Program-made: the position numbers and the translations under genes
Notes under the pieces: generated by a model
The model's input: the letters and a program-made list of their open reading frames with translations, nothing else
What the model was told of the DNA's origin: nothing
Databases searched by the model: none
Shown: in pieces, positions 22,934 through 24,345 of the stretch
Layout of the letters: the number at the start of each line of letters is the position of its first letter
Numbering within the stretch: the stretch's first letter is position 1
Assembly (NCBI GenBank): GCA_022838965.1
Contig: JALHDK010000043.1
Location: 1-24,345, forward strand
Source: Actinomycetales bacterium
GTDB taxonomy: Bacteria; Actinomycetota; Actinomycetes; Actinomycetales; Actinomycetaceae
Direction: 5' to 3'
DNA length: 24,345 nt

Positions 22934-23262
22934 TCGGGGTGCCCTACGAGGAACGTGCCGCCCGGGCGCGCCGCGCCGAGCTGGAGGTCACCTCCGGCAT
23001 CGAGCGGGTCCCCCAGGGCATCCGCGACCTGCCGAAGAAGACGGCACCACCGGCACCCAGCGCCGTCTCTCCCGCCGCCACGACCCCCGCCGCCGTCTCT
23101 CCCGCCGCCACGGCTCCCGGCAGCGCCCCGTCGCCCGCGAGCGCCCCCACCCCGGCGGAGGACGAGTCCGCCGGAGAGCAACGGACCGAGACGACGACGA
23201 GGAGACCGGCGCCAGACGACGTCGAATCCACAGGCACGCTCTTCCGGCCGATCCGCCCCTGA
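22930..23262 (+). CDS. Small Pro/Ala-rich protein, unknown
   Basis: GTG 22930 overlaps the HD gene stop by four bases, implying coupled translation. The 110 residues have a charged helical start (YEERAARARRAELEVTSG) and a low-complexity Pro/Ala/Ser/Thr region with a repeated AAVSPAAT unit, followed by an acidic and Arg-rich end. I recognise no domain, signal or membrane segment. It may be a disordered partner of the HD protein or, less likely, its C-terminal continuation separated by a frameshift. Confidence 0.5.
   Translation: MIGVPYEERAARARRAELEVTSGIERVPQGIRDLPKKTAPPAPSAVSPAATTPAAVSPAATAPGSAPSPASAPTPAEDESAGEQRTETTTRRPAPDDVESTGTLFRPIRP
23061..23112 (+). repeat. 22-bp direct repeat, 30-base period, inside a coding region
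   Basis: CGCCGTCTCTCCCGCCGCCA followed by CG occurs at 23061-23082 and 23091-23112. It encodes the AVSPAAT repeats of the small Pro/Ala-rich protein, a slippage-type duplication. Confidence 0.8.
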
Positions 23263-23311
23263 CCGACGCCATAGCCTCGTTCCCGACCGCTCACCCACAG
23301 AAGGGAACACC

Positions 23312-23599
23312 ATGAAGTACACCGTCGACACCGCCGAGATCTCCTGGTCCGCTGCCCGTGCCCGGGCCTCGGCGTCGGCCATCCAGAGTGAAGTGGCCGC
23401 CATGATGTCGCACCTGCTGGGTCTGCAGGCCAGCTGGACGGGGTCCGCGTCGGCCGCGTTCGGGGACCTGGCGCATCGCTGGCGAGTCACCCAGCAGCAG
23501 GTCGAGGCCGCACTGGAGCAGATCTCGGCGGCGCTGGACCGCGCGTCGGCCGCCTATGCCGAGGCGGAGAGCATGAACGCGCGCATGTTCGCCGGCTGA
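23312..23599 (+). CDS. WXG100 (ESAT-6-like) protein
   Basis: ATG 23312 with the SD GAAGGGA gives 95 residues, the standard length of the family. Two long helices flank the turn motif Trp42-Thr43-Gly44 (LQASWTGSASAAF), and the C-terminal export signal YxxxD/E is present as Tyr82...Glu86 (YAEAE). Such proteins are exported as dimers by type VII (ESX) secretion. No partner Esx gene, EccC-type ATPase, PPE or mycosin gene lies in the window, so it is an orphan here. It converges with groL across a strong terminator. Confidence 0.9.
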   Translation: MKYTVDTAEISWSAARARASASAIQSEVAAMMSHLLGLQASWTGSASAAFGDLAHRWRVTQQQVEAALEQISAALDRASAAYAEAESMNARMFAG

Positions 23600-23601
23600 C
23601 A

Positions 23602-23640
23602 ACACGACGGGGGCGGGCCCAGGGCCCGCCCCCGTCGTGT
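23602..23640. terminator. Bidirectional hairpin terminator, near-perfect 39-nt palindrome
   Basis: Bases 23602-23620 (ACACGACGGGGGCGGGCCC) are the exact reverse complement of 23622-23640, with a single A in the centre. It lies between the convergent WXG100 and groL genes and should stop both transcripts. Confidence 0.9.
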
Positions 23641-23651
23641 GTGACGACCGG

Positions 23652-24345
23652 TCAGTAGTCCATGCCCATGTCGCCGCCGCCGCCCGGCGTGGGCTGCGGC
23701 TTCTCCGGCTTGTCCGCGACCACGGCTTCGGTGGTGAGGAACAGGCCGGCGATGGACGCGGCGTTCTGGAGCGCGGAACGCGTGACCTTGACGGGGTCGG
23801 CGACGCCGGCCGCCAGCAGGTCCTCGTACTCGCCGGTGGCGGCGTTGAGGCCGTGGCCCACGGGAAGGCCGCGCACCTTCTCCGCCACGACGCCGCCCTC
23901 GAGGCCGGCGTTGATGGCGATCTGCTTGAGCGGGGCCTCCACGGCGACCTTGACGATGTTGGCGCCGGTGGCCTCGTCGCCCGTGAGGTCGAGCGAGGCG
24001 AAGGCGTCCTTGGCGGCCTGGATGAGCGCCACGCCGCCTCCGGGGACGATGCCCTCCTCCACCGCGGCCTTGGCGTTGCGGACGGCGTCCTCGATGCGGT
24101 GCTTGCGCTCCTTGAGCTCCACCTCGGTCGCCGCGCCCGCCTTGATGACCGCCACACCGCCGGCCAGCTTGGCGAGCCGCTCCTGGAGCTTCTCGCGGTC
24201 GTAGTCCGAGTCCGACTTCTCGATCTCGGCGCGGATCTGGTTCACGCGACCCGCGAGCTGGGCCGGGTCGCCAGCACCCTCGACGATGGTGGTCTCGTCC
24301 TTGGTGACAACGACCTTGCGGGCCTGACCGAGCAGGTCGAGGTCC
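23652..24345 (-). CDS. groL: Chaperonin GroEL, 3' part
   Basis: The frame is open to the last base of the window, so the 5' half is missing; about 230 C-terminal residues are visible. Family sequence is continuous: [100 protein letters not shown]. The tail ends in [10 protein letters not shown], a variant of the Gly/Met C-terminus of GroEL. It forms the ATP-driven folding chamber. No groS is seen beside it in the window. This tail is Gly-rich rather than His-rich, as in the GroEL2-type actinobacterial copy. Confidence 0.97.
   Translation of the reverse strand, partial: DLDLLGQARKVVVTKDETTIVEGAGDPAQLAGRVNQIRAEIEKSDSDYDREKLQERLAKLAGGVAVIKAGAATEVELKERKHRIEDAVRNAKAAVEEGIVPGGGVALIQAAKDAFASLDLTGDEATGANIVKVAVEAPLKQIAINAGLEGGVVAEKVRGLPVGHGLNAATGEYEDLLAAGVADPVKVTRSALQNAASIAGLFLTTEAVVADKPEKPQPTPGGGGDMGMDY

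Overview
The window is very GC-rich (by eye about 70 percent) and reads as an actinobacterial chromosome. The evidence is an IdeR-type DtxR repressor, the DUF2530 and DUF3027 families, an actinobacterial SerC, a PspA next to a TPM-domain protein, a WXG100 protein, GTG starts and leaderless-looking promoters, and a GroEL. The gene set would suit Propionibacteriales or a related order, but I cannot fix the genus from this sequence.

Region 1, about 1-7871, is the integrase end of an integrated element of the actinomycete integrative and conjugative type (AICE-like). It runs leftward from the 3' end of a tRNA-Arg(CCT) gene. The backbone order is an alpha-helical hypothetical protein, a DUF4913-like protein, a primase-polymerase, a small HTH/excisionase-like protein, a second HTH excisionase and a tyrosine recombinase. 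Two slots in this backbone carry less GC-rich genes of unknown function: 2238-4154 (membrane-anchored protein, bactofilin-like protein, a doubtful broken gene) and 5229-6445 (a reverse-strand protein with an LDxLV...DKHR signature). The far end of the element is outside the window. The first ~740 bases do not fit: they encode a foreign-looking extracellular-type domain fused in frame to the element's first protein. This is either a true recombination or an assembly chimera.

Region 2, 7872-14958, is chromosomal housekeeping: tRNA-Arg, ornithine aminotransferase, a two-domain universal stress protein, a secreted NlpC/P60 peptidase behind a c-di-AMP (ydaO/yuaA) riboswitch, IdeR, SerC, an NCS2 purine permease and a DUF2530 membrane protein. 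SerC has no normal start: recognisable SerC sequence continues upstream of the first ATG without any start codon, and only about 23 bp separate it from the divergent ideR.

Region 3, 14948-19142, holds a cold-shock-domain protein translationally coupled to a DUF3027 protein. Divergent from them is a membrane TPM-domain/coiled-coil/glycine-rich protein followed by PspA, a probable envelope-stress pair.

Region 4, 19164-24345, holds a terminator hairpin, a NYN-domain putative nuclease, an overlapping OmpR-type response regulator and histidine kinase, an HD-like hydrolase with a coupled Pro/Ala-rich small protein, a WXG100 protein, a near-perfect 39-nt terminator palindrome and the 3' part of groL on the reverse strand. 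No CRISPR array, rRNA gene or insertion sequence was seen.
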